Shown in pieces: positions 52,333-62,818 of a stretch of DNA of 64,000 nt. The notes beneath the pieces are model-generated. The model was not told the DNA's origin, ran no database searches, and saw only the letters and a program-made list of their open reading frames with translations. The DNA lies in contig NZ_ASVU01000001.1 of the NCBI RefSeq assembly GCF_000407365.1, forward strand, positions 901,501 through 965,500. The letters run 5' to 3'. Each line of letters opens with the position of its first letter. Position 1 is the stretch's first letter. Source of the DNA: Enterococcus asini ATCC 700915 (GTDB lineage: Bacteria; Bacillota; Bacilli; Lactobacillales; Enterococcaceae). The position numbers and the translations under genes are program-made.

Positions 52333-53160
52333 ATGAAAAAAGTCTTAACGATTGCCGGCTCCGATTCAACCGGTGGTGCCGGTTTGCAGGCAGATTTAAA
52401 AACATTTCAAGAATATGGGGTCTTTGGATTTTCCAGTTTGACCTCTGTCGTAACCATGGATCCTGATTCAGGGTGGTCCCATGAAGTAACGGAGATGCCG
52501 GTCGACTTACTGGAAAAGCAATTGATCTCTGTCTTTGCCGGTGGTCCCGTGGCGGCACTGAAAACAGGGATGATGGGCAATGAAACCAATATTGCCTTAG
52601 CCAGTGAATACATCGCCCGCTATCCGGAAACCAAAGTCGTCATCGATCCGGTGATTGCTTGTAAAGGAACGGCGCAAATCTTGCAGCCAAAAAGTGTCGC
52701 AGCAATTAAAGAGTACTTGTTACCAGTAGCCTTAGTGACTACGCCGAATTTATTGGAAGCGGGAATTTTATCCGAAATGGGGGATTTGACTAGCATTGAG
52801 GATATGAAAAAAGCCGCGCGTCTGATTCACCAACAAGGGGCGAAAAACGTCGTAGTAAAAGGCGGCCATCGTCTGGGTGGGGACAAAGCAGTGGATCTGC
52901 TTTACGATGGCACAGACTTTGTTCTCTTGGAAAATGAACTCTATCAAACCGACCGCAATCACGGTGCCGGCTGTACCTTTGCCGCGGCGATTACGGCAGG
53001 GTTGGCGAAGGGCTTGTCTGTCCCGGCAGCCGTGGCTCTAGGAAAGAAATTTGTGGCGCAAGCGATTAAACAAGGGGTACAGGTCAACCCTTATGTAGGC
53101 CATGTGTGGCATGGGGCGTACAACACCGCGGAACACCGCATCACCCCAGAACAAGACTAG
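52333..53160 (+). CDS. pdxK: Pyridoxine/pyridoxal kinase (ThiD-like PdxK)
   Basis: The 275-residue ribokinase-fold enzyme has KVLTIAGSDSTGGAGLQADLKTFQ (substrate site), VVIDPVIACKG, LVTTPNLLEAGIL, and RNHGAGCTFAAAITAGLA (anion hole and catalytic Asp region variant). Members phosphorylate pyridoxine vitamers or hydroxymethylpyrimidine. The B6 assignment rests on the MocR regulator and transporter next to it. The ATG at 52333 follows AAGGAG by 8 bp. Confidence 0.88.
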   Translation: MKKVLTIAGSDSTGGAGLQADLKTFQEYGVFGFSSLTSVVTMDPDSGWSHEVTEMPVDLLEKQLISVFAGGPVAALKTGMMGNETNIALASEYIARYPETKVVIDPVIACKGTAQILQPKSVAAIKEYLLPVALVTTPNLLEAGILSEMGDLTSIEDMKKAARLIHQQGAKNVVVKGGHRLGGDKAVDLLYDGTDFVLLENELYQTDRNHGAGCTFAAAITAGLAKGLSVPAAVALGKKFVAQAIKQGVQVNPYVGHVWHGAYNTAEHRITPEQD

Positions 53161-53181
53161 TAGTTGGAAAGAAGGAGAAAT

Positions 53182-53730
53182 ATGCAAAAAGATACGAAGA
53201 TTCAAAGCATCGTCTTGGTTGCTTTGTTCACGGCTTTGACTGTGATTGGAACCTATATTAAAATTCCTCTGCCGACAGGGGCCTTTGTTCATTTAGGCAA
53301 TGCCGTTTTGTTGTTGTCGGTGTTGTTGTTAGGGTATGTCAAAGGTTCTCTAGCAGGAGGCTTGGGCTTTTTTATCTTTGATTTAATGAATGGTTATGCC
53401 ACGGAAGCACCTTATTTCATCTTGGAAAGTTTTATCGTGGGGGCAGCGGCTTATGGGGCTTTTGTACTATTTAAAAAGCATCCTACCAAGCTTTATCAAA
53501 TAATCGTGATTGGGATTATCACGGGAATCGCCAAAGTCAGCATGACTCAAATTAAAAATACGGTGATGAACTTGATTGCAGGAGCGGATTTTGGCCCGGC
53601 CTTTGTGGGGGCAGCGGCCAAACTACCGGCAACGCTGATCAATGTGACTCTGACCGTGGTGATTGTGGCAGTAGTCTACTTCCCACTTCGTAGTGCCATG
53701 AAGCGGACATTCCGCAAAGAGTTTCATTAA
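53182..53730 (+). CDS. ECF transporter S component, probably for vitamin B6
   Basis: The 182-residue protein has about six hydrophobic spans and the pattern of ECF S components (IVLVALFTALTVIGTYIKIPLP, LGYVKGSLAGGLGFFIFDLMNGYATEAPYF). It would bind the vitamin in the membrane and share the energising module encoded elsewhere. It lies 21 bp after pdxK, and PdxU-type S components are usual partners of that gene. The ATG at 53182 follows AAGGAG. Confidence 0.88.
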   Translation: MQKDTKIQSIVLVALFTALTVIGTYIKIPLPTGAFVHLGNAVLLLSVLLLGYVKGSLAGGLGFFIFDLMNGYATEAPYFILESFIVGAAAYGAFVLFKKHPTKLYQIIVIGIITGIAKVSMTQIKNTVMNLIAGADFGPAFVGAAAKLPATLINVTLTVVIVAVVYFPLRSAMKRTFRKEFH

Positions 53731-53741
53731 CTAACTAATAG

Positions 53742-53807
53742 GATCCGCAGCTAGGATAACCGTTTCTGCGCAGTGAGGCATGGGATTTCCTAGTTGTGGG
53801 TCTTTTT
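53742..53807 (+). terminator. Terminator after the B6 transport gene
   Basis: GATCC-CAGCTAGGA and TCCTAGTTGTGGGTC pair with a long inner part, followed by TTTTTGTC. Confidence 0.75.
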
Positions 53808-53906
53808 GTCTGGTGATTTGGGAAAAATTCTCAGGATGTCTCCTAATAGCTTTGCTATACTTATACAGTAGTATGTGAATGTAAGGCGTAAATATGGGAG
53901 TAATTT

Positions 53907-54443
53907 ATGGAAGTGTTAAAATATGGGGATTTAGCCATTCGACCAGCCTTGGTGACGGATGCGACACAGTTAGCGACTTGGTGGAACGATGGTGCAGTAA
54001 TGGTTCATGCCGGATTTCCTAGAGGTATTGGCACCACAGAAAAGAAAGTCGCGGAAAGTTTAAGTGGTGATGGACTAGCTACGGGTCGCCGCTTGCTTTT
54101 GCTACGGGGAGCAGAGGCGATTGGGGAGATGTACTATTCTATGGAAGGGCATGACACAGCAGAGATTGGGATTAAAATTTGTCGGCAGGATTTTCAAGGG
54201 CAAGGGTTAGGCAAATGCTACTTGCGTCTGTTAATCGATTCTCTATTCGCTCAGGGAATCCAAAAGATACGCTTGGATACTATGCTGGAGAATCAACGAG
54301 CTCAGCATGTCTATGAATCTCTGGGCTTTCAAAAGGTAGGTGTGCGCAAAGATTGTTGGCAAGATCAACTAGGGGTTTGGCGCACAGCTGTAGATTATGA
54401 ATTATTGCCTAAAAATTGGCAAAGTACTCTCCAAAATCGATAA
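53907..54443 (+). CDS. GNAT-family N-acetyltransferase
   Basis: The 178-residue protein is a RimJ/RimL or aminoglycoside-6'-like GNAT enzyme: LAIRPALVTDATQLATWWND at the start, EIGIKICRQDFQGQGLGKCYLRLLID with the acetyl-CoA loop (Q-x-x-G-x-G), and NQRAQHVYESLGFQKVGVRKD. The substrate is unknown. It has its own terminator and sits between the B6 genes and the S10 operon. Confidence 0.92.
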   Translation: MEVLKYGDLAIRPALVTDATQLATWWNDGAVMVHAGFPRGIGTTEKKVAESLSGDGLATGRRLLLLRGAEAIGEMYYSMEGHDTAEIGIKICRQDFQGQGLGKCYLRLLIDSLFAQGIQKIRLDTMLENQRAQHVYESLGFQKVGVRKDCWQDQLGVWRTAVDYELLPKNWQSTLQNR

Positions 54444-54465
54444 AAAACAGTCAGATATTTTTACG

Positions 54466-54496
54466 AAGCTCGACGGCCGATGTCGAGCTTTTTTTG
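54466..54496 (+). terminator. Terminator after the acetyltransferase gene
   Basis: AAGCTCGAC and GTCGAGCTT form a 9-bp stem with a 7-base loop, followed by TTTTTTG. Confidence 0.93.
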
Positions 54497-54585
54497 CGTC
54501 CATTAATAAAAAATTAAACTCTTTTTGCATGAAACCCCTTACCTGATAAAATCCCAGAAAACCTTGTAAAACCAATGAAAAAAGC

Positions 54586-54614
54586 TTGCTATCAAGGTTA
54601 GAATGTAATATAAT
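54586..54614 (+). promoter_or_regulatory. Promoter of the S10/spc operon
   Basis: TTGCTA (54586-54591) and a perfect TATAAT (54609-54614) are separated by 17 bp, the only good promoter before rpsJ. Confidence 0.8.
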
Positions 54615-54786
54615 CAGAAAGGTGCTGTTTGCGAAAGCGCGAAAAGCACTGGTGGGATAAGGTTTTATTCTGCCGGCTATGAAACGAGAGGTTGCGACAC
54701 GCCCGGAAGCTTTGCCACGGAAGGGCGAGTTGGAAATTTTCGTGGAGCTATGTCTACTTTTTAAAATAGGCGAAGGAGGGAAAAAC
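54615..54786 (+). other. S10 operon leader RNA
   Basis: No protein gene is supported between the acetyltransferase stop and rpsJ. After the promoter a leader of about 165 nt contains a hairpin GTGCT...AGCAC (54622-54649) with an inner TTTGCG/CGCGAAA-type pairing. It could regulate the operon. I see no long T-run within it. Confidence 0.55.
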
Positions 54787-55095
54787 ATGGCAAAACAAAA
54801 AATTCGTATCCGATTAAAAGCGTATGAACACCGTATTCTGGATCAATCCGCGGACAAAATCGTTGAAACGGCAAAGAGAACTGGGGCTTCTGTGTCAGGT
54901 CCAATTCCGTTGCCAACTGAACGCAGCTTGTACACTGTGATCCGCGCGACTCACAAATACAAAGATTCTCGCGAACAATTCGAAATGCGTACTCACAAAC
55001 GTCTGATTGACATTGTGAACCCTACACCAAAAACAGTTGATGCTTTGATGAAGCTAGACTTGCCAAGCGGTGTAAATATTGAAATCAAACTATAA
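54787..55095 (+). CDS. rpsJ: 30S ribosomal protein S10
   Basis: S10 belongs to the 30S head and also to the NusB antitermination complex. The 102-residue protein starts [33 protein letters not shown] and carries [39 protein letters not shown]. The ATG at 54787 follows GAAGGAGGG; the frame is open further upstream to 54679, but that part is not S10-like. It is the first gene of the S10 operon. Confidence 0.98.
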   Translation: MAKQKIRIRLKAYEHRILDQSADKIVETAKRTGASVSGPIPLPTERSLYTVIRATHKYKDSREQFEMRTHKRLIDIVNPTPKTVDALMKLDLPSGVNIEIKL

Positions 55096-55120
55096 TCATT
55101 AAAAAGATGGAGGTGTAATC

Positions 55121-55750
55121 ATGACCAAAGGAATCTTAGGGAAAAAAGTGGGAATGACTCAAATCTTCACTGAATCTGGCGAATTGATCCCTGTAACAGT
55201 TGTAGAAGCTACGCCAAACGTAGTCCTACAAGTGAAAACTGTCGAAAACGACGGTTACGAAGCAGTTCAAGTCGGTTACCAAGATATGCGTGAAGTTTTG
55301 TCTAACAAACCTGCGAAAGGTCATGTTGCAAAAGCAAACACGGCTCCTAAGCGCTTCATTCGCGAATTCAAGAATGTCGAGCTTGAGGGCTTAGAAGTTG
55401 GATCAGAAATCAAAGTTGACACATTCGCTGCAGGCGATATCGTCGACGTTACAGGGACTTCAAAAGGTAAAGGATTCCAAGGCGTTATCAAACGTCACGG
55501 ACAAAGCCGCGGCCCAATGGCTCACGGTTCTCGTTACCACCGTCGTCCTGGTTCAATGGGTCCAGTAGCACCTAACCGGGTCTTCAAGAACAAACACTTG
55601 GCTGGTCGTATGGGCGGCAACCGCGTAACGATGCAAAATCTTGAAATCGTTCGGGTTGATGCTGAACGTAATGTTATCTTGATTAAAGGTAACGTACCAG
55701 GCGCGAAGAAATCATTGATTACCATTAAATCCGCTGTTAAAGCAAAATAA
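55121..55750 (+). CDS. rplC: 50S ribosomal protein L3
   Basis: L3 binds near the 3' end of 23S rRNA and reaches the peptidyl transferase centre. The 209 residues start [29 protein letters not shown] and carry [21 protein letters not shown], the loop region near the active centre. Normal length. Second gene of the S10 operon with GGAGGTG before the ATG. Confidence 0.98.
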   Translation: MTKGILGKKVGMTQIFTESGELIPVTVVEATPNVVLQVKTVENDGYEAVQVGYQDMREVLSNKPAKGHVAKANTAPKRFIREFKNVELEGLEVGSEIKVDTFAAGDIVDVTGTSKGKGFQGVIKRHGQSRGPMAHGSRYHRRPGSMGPVAPNRVFKNKHLAGRMGGNRVTMQNLEIVRVDAERNVILIKGNVPGAKKSLITIKSAVKAK

Positions 55751-55775
55751 AAGAGACGGAAGGAGGAACTAAGGA

Positions 55776-56399
55776 ATGCCTAACGTAGCATTATTCAAAC
55801 AAGATGGAAGCCAAAACGGCGAAATCACATTGAAAGAAGAAATCTTCGGAATCGAACCTAATGAATCAGTTGTTTATGATGCAATCATCATGCAACGTGC
55901 TTCATTGCGTCAAGGCTCTCACGCGGTTAAAAACCGTAGTGCAGTATCCGGTGGTGGCCGTAAACCATGGCGCCAAAAAGGTACTGGCCGTGCCCGTCAA
56001 GGTTCAATCCGTTCACCACAATGGCGCGGAGGTGGCGTAGTCTTCGGACCAACTCCACGTTCTTACAGCTACAAGCTGCCTAAGAAAGTTCGTCGCCTAG
56101 CAATGAAATCTGTATTGTCAGAAAAAGTTGCTGCTAATAACTTGGTTGCTGTTGATGCATTGAGCTTCGACGCACCAAAAACGAAAGAATTCAAACAAGT
56201 GCTTGCTAACCTAGCAATCGACAGCAAAGTTTTAGTCGTGCTTGAAGCCGACAACGATTTTGCAACATTGTCTGCTCGTAACTTGCCAAACGTTACTGTT
56301 GTTTCTTCAGACAACATCAGCGTCTTGGACATCGTTTCTAGCGATAAAATGTTAGCAACTCAAACTGCTCTTACTCAGATCGAGGAGGTGCTTGCATAA
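55776..56399 (+). CDS. rplD: 50S ribosomal protein L4
   Basis: L4 lines part of the exit tunnel. The 207-residue protein contains the extended loop [34 protein letters not shown], the region where macrolide resistance changes arise, in its usual form. The stop overlaps the ATG of rplW (TAATG), so the two are coupled. Confidence 0.98.
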   Translation: MPNVALFKQDGSQNGEITLKEEIFGIEPNESVVYDAIIMQRASLRQGSHAVKNRSAVSGGGRKPWRQKGTGRARQGSIRSPQWRGGGVVFGPTPRSYSYKLPKKVRRLAMKSVLSEKVAANNLVAVDALSFDAPKTKEFKQVLANLAIDSKVLVVLEADNDFATLSARNLPNVTVVSSDNISVLDIVSSDKMLATQTALTQIEEVLA

Positions 56400-56689
56400 T
56401 GAACTTACTAGACGTTATCAAACGCCCAGTGATCACTGAAAAATCCATGCTTGCTATGGACGAAAAGAAATACACTTTCGAAGTGGACACTCGCGCAAAC
56501 AAAACTTTAGTAAAACAAGCTGTTGAAGCAGCTTTTGATGGTGTGAAAGTTGCCAATGTGAACATCATCAACGTGCGTCCTAAATTCAAACGCATGGGCA
56601 AATATGCTGGTTACACTAAAAAACGTCGGAAAGCAATCGTGGCTTTGACCGCTGATTCTAAAGACATTCAATTATTCGACGCTGAATAA
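56399..56689 (+). CDS. rplW: 50S ribosomal protein L23
   Basis: L23 sits at the tunnel exit and docks trigger factor and SRP. The 96 residues start [29 protein letters not shown] and hold [24 protein letters not shown]. Its start overlaps the end of rplD. Confidence 0.98.
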   Translation: MNLLDVIKRPVITEKSMLAMDEKKYTFEVDTRANKTLVKQAVEAAFDGVKVANVNIINVRPKFKRMGKYAGYTKKRRKAIVALTADSKDIQLFDAE

Positions 56690-56724
56690 AGCGTCCCAAA
56701 TTAAACCATAGGAGGGAAACAGAC

Positions 56725-57558
56725 GTGGCGATTAAAAAGTACAAACCTACCTCAAATGGTCGTCGTAACATGACAAGCTCTGACTTTGCTGAGATTACTA
56801 CATCTACACCAGAGAAGACTTTGTTGGCACCATTGAAAAATAATGCCGGTCGTAACAACAACGGGCGTATCACTGTACGTCACCAAGGTGGCGGTCACAA
56901 ACGTCAATACCGTTTGATCGACTTCAAACGTAACAAAGACAACGTTATCGCTGTTGTTAAAACCATCGAATATGATCCAAACCGTTCAGCAAACATCGCG
57001 TTGCTGCACTATACAGATGGGGTGAAAACTTACATCTTAGCACCAAAAGGACTAGAAGTTGGTATGACTGTAGTATCCGGTCCTGAAGCGGATATTAAAG
57101 TCGGCAACGCATTGCCATTGGAAAACATTCCAGTCGGTACTGTTGTCCACAACATTGAAATGAAACCAGGTAAAGGCGGACAATTAATCCGTTCTGCTGG
57201 TACAAGCGCCCAAGTATTGGGTAAAGAAGGCAAATACGTATTGATCCGCTTAAACTCCGGTGAAGTACGCATGATCTTGGCTACTTGCCGTGCGACAATC
57301 GGTTCTGTTGGTAACGAACAACACGAATTGATCAACATCGGTAAAGCTGGTCGTTCTCGTTGGATGCGTAAACGTCCTACCGTTCGTGGTAGCGTAATGA
57401 ACCCTAACGATCACCCACACGGTGGTGGTGAAGGTAAAGCACCAATCGGGCGGAAAGCACCAGTTTCTCCTTGGGGTCAACCTGCATTGGGTTACAAGAC
57501 TCGGGATAAAAAAGCCAAATCCGACAAGCTTATCGTACGTCGTCGTAAAGCTAAATAA
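56725..57558 (+). CDS. rplB: 50S ribosomal protein L2
   Basis: L2 helps hold the subunits together and supports peptidyl transfer. The 277 residues carry the universal [26 protein letters not shown] and the C-terminal [23 protein letters not shown] with the conserved histidine. The start codon is GTG, with AGGAGGG 9 bp upstream. Confidence 0.98.
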   Translation: MAIKKYKPTSNGRRNMTSSDFAEITTSTPEKTLLAPLKNNAGRNNNGRITVRHQGGGHKRQYRLIDFKRNKDNVIAVVKTIEYDPNRSANIALLHYTDGVKTYILAPKGLEVGMTVVSGPEADIKVGNALPLENIPVGTVVHNIEMKPGKGGQLIRSAGTSAQVLGKEGKYVLIRLNSGEVRMILATCRATIGSVGNEQHELINIGKAGRSRWMRKRPTVRGSVMNPNDHPHGGGEGKAPIGRKAPVSPWGQPALGYKTRDKKAKSDKLIVRRRKAK

Positions 57559-57600
57559 TCTATTTGACCAGATATCTACATTTTGTAAAGGAGGGTCACC

Positions 57601-57879
57601 ATGGGTCGTAGTTTGAAAAAAGGACCTTTCGTCGATGAACATTTGATGAAAAAGGTTGAAGCGCAAGAAGGCGCCGAAAAGAAAAAAGTTATTAAAACTT
57701 GGTCTCGTCGTTCCACGATTTTCCCTAACTTCATCGGTTTCACTATCGCAGTCTATGATGGACGTAAACACGTTCCAGTTTACATCCAAGAAGACATGGT
57801 AGGACATAAATTAGGTGAATTTGCACCATCTAGAACTTACCGTGGCCACGCTGTCGACGATAAGAAAACCAAACGTTAA
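57601..57879 (+). CDS. rpsS: 30S ribosomal protein S19
   Basis: S19 lies in the 30S head next to S13. The 92-residue protein starts [21 protein letters not shown] and has [30 protein letters not shown] and [25 protein letters not shown] precedes the ATG. Confidence 0.98.
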   Translation: MGRSLKKGPFVDEHLMKKVEAQEGAEKKKVIKTWSRRSTIFPNFIGFTIAVYDGRKHVPVYIQEDMVGHKLGEFAPSRTYRGHAVDDKKTKR

Positions 57880-57900
57880 ATTTGAGAGGAGGATTTTCAA

Positions 57901-58248
57901 ATGGCTGAACAAATCACATCAGCAAGAGCAACTGCCAAAACAGTTCGCGTTTCTCCTCGCAAATCCCGTCTAGTGATCGATTTGATTCGCGGGAAAAATG
58001 TTGGAGAAGCAATTGCAATCTTGAAGTTTACACCAAATAAAGCTGCCGGAATCATCGAAAAAGTTTTGATGTCAGCAGTAGCGAATGCAGAAAATAACTT
58101 TGACTTAGATGTTGAAAACCTAATCGTTTCTGAAGCCTTCGTTAACGAAGGACCTACTATGAAACGTTTCCGTCCTCGGGCGAAAGGTTCTGCTTCACCA
58201 ATCAACAAAAGAACAAGTCATATTACTGTAGTCGTATCAGAAAAATAA
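57901..58248 (+). CDS. rplV: 50S ribosomal protein L22
   Basis: L22 spans the exit tunnel with its long hairpin. The 115 residues include [27 protein letters not shown] and the hairpin tip region [30 protein letters not shown] without insertions that cause macrolide resistance. Confidence 0.98.
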   Translation: MAEQITSARATAKTVRVSPRKSRLVIDLIRGKNVGEAIAILKFTPNKAAGIIEKVLMSAVANAENNFDLDVENLIVSEAFVNEGPTMKRFRPRAKGSASPINKRTSHITVVVSEK

Positions 58249-58261
58249 GGAGGGACATTCA

Positions 58262-58927
58262 GTGGGTCAAAAAGTAAATCCAATTGGAATGCGCGTTGGC
58301 ATCATCCGTGACTGGGATGCGAAATGGTATGCTGAAAAAGAATACGGCGAATTCCTACACGAAGATTTAAGAATCCGCAAATTTATTGCGACCAAACTTG
58401 CTGATGCCGCTGTGTCTAAAGTGGAAATCGAACGCGCTGCAAATCGCGTGAACGTTTCTATTCACACAGCTAAACCAGGTATGGTGATCGGTAAAGGCGG
58501 TTCTGAAGTCGAAAACCTAAGAAAAGAATTAAACAAGTTGACCGGCAAACGGGTCCACATCAACATCGTGGAAATCAAAAAACCGGATCTTGATGCAAAA
58601 TTAGTTGGCGAAGGAATTGCCCGTCAATTAGAAAACCGCGTGGCATTCCGTCGTGCACAAAAACAAGCGATCCAACGGACAATGCGTGCCGGCGCTAAAG
58701 GGATCAAAACTATGGTATCTGGCCGTTTGAACGGTGCTGATATCGCTCGTTCTGAAGGTTATTCAGAAGGAACTGTTCCTCTTCATACATTGCGTGCCGA
58801 TATCGACTACGCATGGGAAGAAGCAAACACTACCTACGGAAAATTAGGAGTGAAAGTGTGGATCTACCGCGGCGAAATCTTGCCAGCGAAAAAGAACGTT
58901 CAAAACACTGAGAAAGGAGGGAAATAA
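58262..58927 (+). CDS. rpsC: 30S ribosomal protein S3
   Basis: S3 forms part of the mRNA entry and helicase site. The 221-residue protein has a KH domain ([19 protein letters not shown]) and the C-terminal [31 protein letters not shown]. The start is GTG with AAGGAGGGA upstream. The next gene starts 2 bp after its stop. Confidence 0.98.
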   Translation: MGQKVNPIGMRVGIIRDWDAKWYAEKEYGEFLHEDLRIRKFIATKLADAAVSKVEIERAANRVNVSIHTAKPGMVIGKGGSEVENLRKELNKLTGKRVHINIVEIKKPDLDAKLVGEGIARQLENRVAFRRAQKQAIQRTMRAGAKGIKTMVSGRLNGADIARSEGYSEGTVPLHTLRADIDYAWEEANTTYGKLGVKVWIYRGEILPAKKNVQNTEKGGK

Positions 58928-58929
58928 AC

Positions 58930-59364
58930 ATGTTAGTACCTAAACGTGTGAAACACCGTCGTGAGTTCCGTGGAAAAATGCGGGGCGAAGCTAAAGGCGG
59001 TAAAGAAGTAGCATTCGGTGAATACGGCTTGCAAGCTGTTGAATCTCACTGGATCACTAACCGCCAAATTGAAGCTGCTCGTATCGCTATGACTCGTTAC
59101 ATGAAACGTGGCGGGAAAGTATGGATCAAAATTTTCCCTCACAAATCATACACAGCGAAAGCAATCGGCGTTCGGATGGGTTCCGGTAAAGGGGCTCCTG
59201 AAGGATGGGTTTCTCCTGTGAAACGTGGCAAGATCATGTTTGAAATTGCTGGGGTTCCAGAAGAAGTCGCTCGTGAAGCATTACGTCTTGCATCTCACAA
59301 GTTGCCAATCAAGACTAAAATCGTAAAACGTGAGGAAATGGGTGGTGAATCGAATGAAGGTTAA
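58930..59364 (+). CDS. rplP: 50S ribosomal protein L16
   Basis: L16 binds near the A-site tRNA elbow. The 144-residue protein starts [32 protein letters not shown] and carries KPVTKKP-like basic segments such as [25 protein letters not shown]. The stop lies inside the rpmC start region (overlap of 11 bp). Confidence 0.98.
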   Translation: MLVPKRVKHRREFRGKMRGEAKGGKEVAFGEYGLQAVESHWITNRQIEAARIAMTRYMKRGGKVWIKIFPHKSYTAKAIGVRMGSGKGAPEGWVSPVKRGKIMFEIAGVPEEVAREALRLASHKLPIKTKIVKREEMGGESNEG

Positions 59365-59542
59365 AGAAATCAGAGAATTAACCACTGCCGAAATGCTTGA
59401 TCAAGAAAAGCAATTGAAGGAAGAATTGTTCAACTTGCGATTCCAACTAGCAACCGGTCAATTAGAAAACACTGCACGTATCCAAGAAGTTCGCAAATCG
59501 ATTGCACGCATCAAAACTGTGTTGCGTGAACAATCTAAGTAA
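59354..59542 (+). CDS. rpmC: 50S ribosomal protein L29
   Basis: L29 neighbours L23 at the tunnel exit. The 62-residue protein [38 protein letters not shown] is a helical hairpin. The ATG at 59354 lies within the last codons of rplP; an upstream in-frame start at 59330 is not natural for L29. Confidence 0.97.
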   Translation: MKVKEIRELTTAEMLDQEKQLKEELFNLRFQLATGQLENTARIQEVRKSIARIKTVLREQSK

Positions 59543-59566
59543 GAGTGGAAGGAGGCCATTTAGCGT

Positions 59567-59833
59567 ATGACTGAAGAAAGAAATCAACGCAAAGTTTACC
59601 AAGGTCGCGTGGTATCTGACAAAATGGATAAAACCATCACTGTTGTGGTTGAAACCAAAAAGAATCACCCTATCTACGGCAAACGCATGAACTACTCTAA
59701 GAAATACAAAGCCCACGATGAAAACAACGAAGCAAAAGTTGGCGATATCGTGCGCATTATGGAAACTCGTCCATTATCAGCTACTAAACGTTTCCGTTTG
59801 GTTGATATTGTTGAAAAAGCAGTGGTTATCTAA
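59567..59833 (+). CDS. rpsQ: 30S ribosomal protein S17
   Basis: S17 is a primary 16S rRNA-binding protein with an OB fold. The 88 residues start [25 protein letters not shown] and contain [54 protein letters not shown] precedes the ATG. Confidence 0.98.
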   Translation: MTEERNQRKVYQGRVVSDKMDKTITVVVETKKNHPIYGKRMNYSKKYKAHDENNEAKVGDIVRIMETRPLSATKRFRLVDIVEKAVVI

Positions 59834-59860
59834 TCACGGAGACTTTCCGATATAGAGTGA

Positions 59861-60259
<399 letters not shown>

Positions 60260-60294
60260 TTTGTATCTATTACCAAAGGAGGTGCGAAACAGTA

Positions 60295-60606
60295 ATGTTT
60301 GTAAAAAAAGGCGATAAAGTAAAAGTTATCACTGGTAAAGACAAAAACAAAGAAGGCGTTGTACTTGCAGCGTTTCCTAAGAAAGATAAAGTGATTGTCG
60401 AAGGTGTTAACGTGATGAAGAAACACCAAAAACCTTCTCAAGCTGCTCCTCAAGGTGGGATCCTTGAAGTCGAAGCACCGATTCATGTTTCCAACGTGAT
60501 GGTGATTGATCCTTCAAACGGTCAAACTACCCGTGTCGGCTACAAAGAAGTTGACGGCAAAAAAGTCCGCGTTTCTAAAAAAACCGGCGAAGTTCTGGAT
60601 AAATAA
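60295..60606 (+). CDS. rplX: 50S ribosomal protein L24
   Basis: L24 is an assembly initiator with a KOW motif ([36 protein letters not shown]). The 103-residue length and the C-terminal [15 protein letters not shown] are typical of Firmicutes. Confidence 0.98.
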   Translation: MFVKKGDKVKVITGKDKNKEGVVLAAFPKKDKVIVEGVNVMKKHQKPSQAAPQGGILEVEAPIHVSNVMVIDPSNGQTTRVGYKEVDGKKVRVSKKTGEVLDK

Positions 60607-60634
60607 TCTCGTGTAGGAAAGGAGGAGCAAACGA

Positions 60635-61174
60635 ATGAACCGCCTGAAAGAAAAATATACTAAAGAAGTCGTTCCGGCTTTGACAGAAAAATTCAATTAC
60701 ACTTCCGTAATGCAAGCACCAAAAGTTGACAAGATCGTGATCAACATGGGTGTGGGTGATGCCGTATCCAATGCGAAAAACTTGGATAAAGCAGTTGAAG
60801 AATTGGCTTTGATCTCTGGTCAAAAACCATTGATCACGAAAGCTAAGAAATCAATCGCTGGTTTCCGTTTACGTGAAGGAATGCCAATCGGGGCTAAAGT
60901 TACATTGCGTGGCGAACGCATGTATGAATTCCTTGATAAATTGGTAAGTGTTTCCTTACCTCGTGTCCGTGATTTCCACGGCGTCAGCAAAAAGGCTTTT
61001 GATGGTCGCGGTAACTATACTTTAGGTATCAAAGAACAATTAATCTTCCCAGAAGTTGATTATGACATGGTAGATAAAGTCCGCGGGATGGACATCGTAA
61101 TTGTGACAACTGCACAAACAGACGAAGAATCCCGTGAATTGTTAACGCAACTAGGCATGCCATTTGCAAAATAA
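60635..61174 (+). CDS. rplE: 50S ribosomal protein L5
   Basis: L5 binds 5S rRNA and contacts the P-site tRNA. The 179 residues start [40 protein letters not shown] and contain [34 protein letters not shown] precedes the ATG. Confidence 0.98.
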   Translation: MNRLKEKYTKEVVPALTEKFNYTSVMQAPKVDKIVINMGVGDAVSNAKNLDKAVEELALISGQKPLITKAKKSIAGFRLREGMPIGAKVTLRGERMYEFLDKLVSVSLPRVRDFHGVSKKAFDGRGNYTLGIKEQLIFPEVDYDMVDKVRGMDIVIVTTAQTDEESRELLTQLGMPFAK

Positions 61175-61192
61175 AAAAAGGAGGCGAACTAC

Positions 61193-61378
61193 GTGGCTAA
61201 AAAATCAATGATTGCTAAAAACAAACGTCCTGCTAAGTTCTCTAGTCAAGAATACACTCGCTGCGAACGTTGCGGACGTCCACATTCAGTTTATCGTAAA
61301 TTCAAACTTTGCCGTATTTGCTTCCGCGAACTTGCCTATAAAGGACAAATTCCCGGCGTGAAGAAAGCTAGCTGGTAA
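61193..61378 (+). CDS. rpsN: 30S ribosomal protein S14, zinc-binding type
   Basis: This is the short 61-residue S14 with an intact zinc ribbon: [20 protein letters not shown] holds four cysteines. Many bacilli and cocci also keep a zinc-free S14 elsewhere for zinc starvation. The start is GTG (GTGGCTAAAAAA) with AAAGGAGGCG upstream. Confidence 0.97.
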   Translation: MAKKSMIAKNKRPAKFSSQEYTRCERCGRPHSVYRKFKLCRICFRELAYKGQIPGVKKASW

Positions 61379-61414
61379 ACCAAGAAAACTCGCATAAAGG
61401 AGGTAAATCATCCA

Positions 61415-61813
61415 ATGGTCATGACAGATCCAATCGCAGATTTCCTAACTCGTATTCGTAATGCCAACATGGTCAAACACGAATCGTTGGAAGTACCTGC
61501 TTCAAAAATCAAACGTGATATCGCTGAAATCCTGAAAAAAGAAGGATTCATCCGCGATGTTGAATATATCGAAGATGACAAACAAGGCGTAATCCGCGTC
61601 TTCCTGAAATATGGACGGAACGGCGAACGCGTCATCACCAACTTGAAACGTATCTCTAAACCAGGCTTGCGGGCTTACGTCAAAGCTGACGAAGTACCAA
61701 AAGTATTGAACGGTTTGGGTATCGCGATCTTGTCTACTTCTGAAGGTGTTATCACCGACAAAGAAGCTCGGGCGAAAAACATCGGCGGCGAAGTTGTCGC
61801 TTACGTATGGTAA
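61415..61813 (+). CDS. rpsH: 30S ribosomal protein S8
   Basis: S8 binds the central domain of 16S rRNA. The 132-residue protein reads [31 protein letters not shown] and ends [26 protein letters not shown]. Two ATGs (61415, 61421) are possible; AAAGGAGG lies 11 or 17 bp away, which favours the first. Confidence 0.97.
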   Translation: MVMTDPIADFLTRIRNANMVKHESLEVPASKIKRDIAEILKKEGFIRDVEYIEDDKQGVIRVFLKYGRNGERVITNLKRISKPGLRAYVKADEVPKVLNGLGIAILSTSEGVITDKEARAKNIGGEVVAYVW

Positions 61814-61843
61814 TAAAATAATTACACAAGGAGGTGTCTTCAA

Positions 61844-62380
61844 GTGAGTCGTATCGGTAATAAAATCGTTGTATTGCCTGCTGGTGTTGAAATCAAGCAA
61901 GATGGCAACAACGTTACAGTCAAAGGGCCAAAGGGTGAATTAACTCGTCATTTCTCTTCTGATATCGCAATGAATATCGAAGGAAACGAAGTAACATTTA
62001 CACGTCCAAATGACACAAAAGAAATGAAAACCATCCACGGAACTACCCGGGCCAACTTCAACAACATGGTCGTAGGTGTTTCTGAAGGATTCCAAAAAGC
62101 ATTGGAACTTCAAGGGGTTGGGTATCGTGCACAATTACAAGGCAAAAAACTTGTCTTGAACGTGGGCTACTCTCACCCAGTTGAAATCGATGCACCAGCT
62201 GGTATCGAAATTGAAGTACCAAACAATACTTCAATCATCGTAAAAGGCTCGGACAAAGAAGTTGTTGGCGAATTAGCAGCTAACATCCGCGGCGTTCGTC
62301 CTCCAGAACCTTACAAAGGCAAAGGGATTCGCTATGTTGGCGAATACGTACGCCGTAAAGAAGGTAAAACTGGTAAATAA
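61844..62380 (+). CDS. rplF: 50S ribosomal protein L6
   Basis: L6 lies near the GTPase-associated centre. The 178-residue protein starts [32 protein letters not shown] and carries the C-terminal [31 protein letters not shown]. The start is GTG after AGGAGGTG. Confidence 0.98.
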   Translation: MSRIGNKIVVLPAGVEIKQDGNNVTVKGPKGELTRHFSSDIAMNIEGNEVTFTRPNDTKEMKTIHGTTRANFNNMVVGVSEGFQKALELQGVGYRAQLQGKKLVLNVGYSHPVEIDAPAGIEIEVPNNTSIIVKGSDKEVVGELAANIRGVRPPEPYKGKGIRYVGEYVRRKEGKTGK

Positions 62381-62441
62381 TCGTAGGCTGCAAAGTTTAC
62401 GATTCGCGGCCTAGGCCAGCAAAAACAAAGAGGTGACAATT

Positions 62442-62798
62442 GTGATTACAAAACCAGATAAAAACAAAACACGTCAAAAGCGTCATCGTCGTGTCCGTAA
62501 CAAAATCTCTGGTACTGCTGAGTGCCCACGCTTGAACGTTTTCCGTTCTAACAAAAACATCTACGCACAAGTAATTGATGACGTAGCGGGTGTGACGCTA
62601 GCAAGTGCCTCTACCTTGGATAAAGAAATTTCAGGTGGAACAAAAGTTGAACAAGCACAAACTGTCGGAAAATTAGTCGCAGAACGTGCCGCAGCAAAAG
62701 GCGTTAAAGTAGTAGTCTTTGACCGTGGTGGTTACCTTTACCATGGCCGCGTGCAAGCTTTGGCTGAAGCTGCTCGCGAAAATGGACTAGAATTTTAA
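62442..62798 (+). CDS. rplR: 50S ribosomal protein L18
   Basis: L18 binds 5S rRNA. The protein has 118 residues when started at the GTG at 62442 ([45 protein letters not shown]), which is spaced 5 bp from AAAGAGGTGA. The GTG at 62433 lies within that site. It ends with [26 protein letters not shown]. Confidence 0.96.
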   Translation: MITKPDKNKTRQKRHRRVRNKISGTAECPRLNVFRSNKNIYAQVIDDVAGVTLASASTLDKEISGGTKVEQAQTVGKLVAERAAAKGVKVVVFDRGGYLYHGRVQALAEAARENGLEF

Positions 62799-62818
62799 GA
62801 GAAGGAGGAACACCATTC

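Noticed and set aside
54679-54786. In-frame extension upstream of rpsJ
   Set aside because: It lies in the leader, has no ribosome site and no similarity to S10. The ATG at 54787 has AAGGAGG.
57250-57807. Long open frame on the minus strand opposite rplB and rpsS
   Set aside because: It is a shadow of strongly biased ribosomal codons, without a ribosome site and rich in Phe and Thr as antisense frames are.
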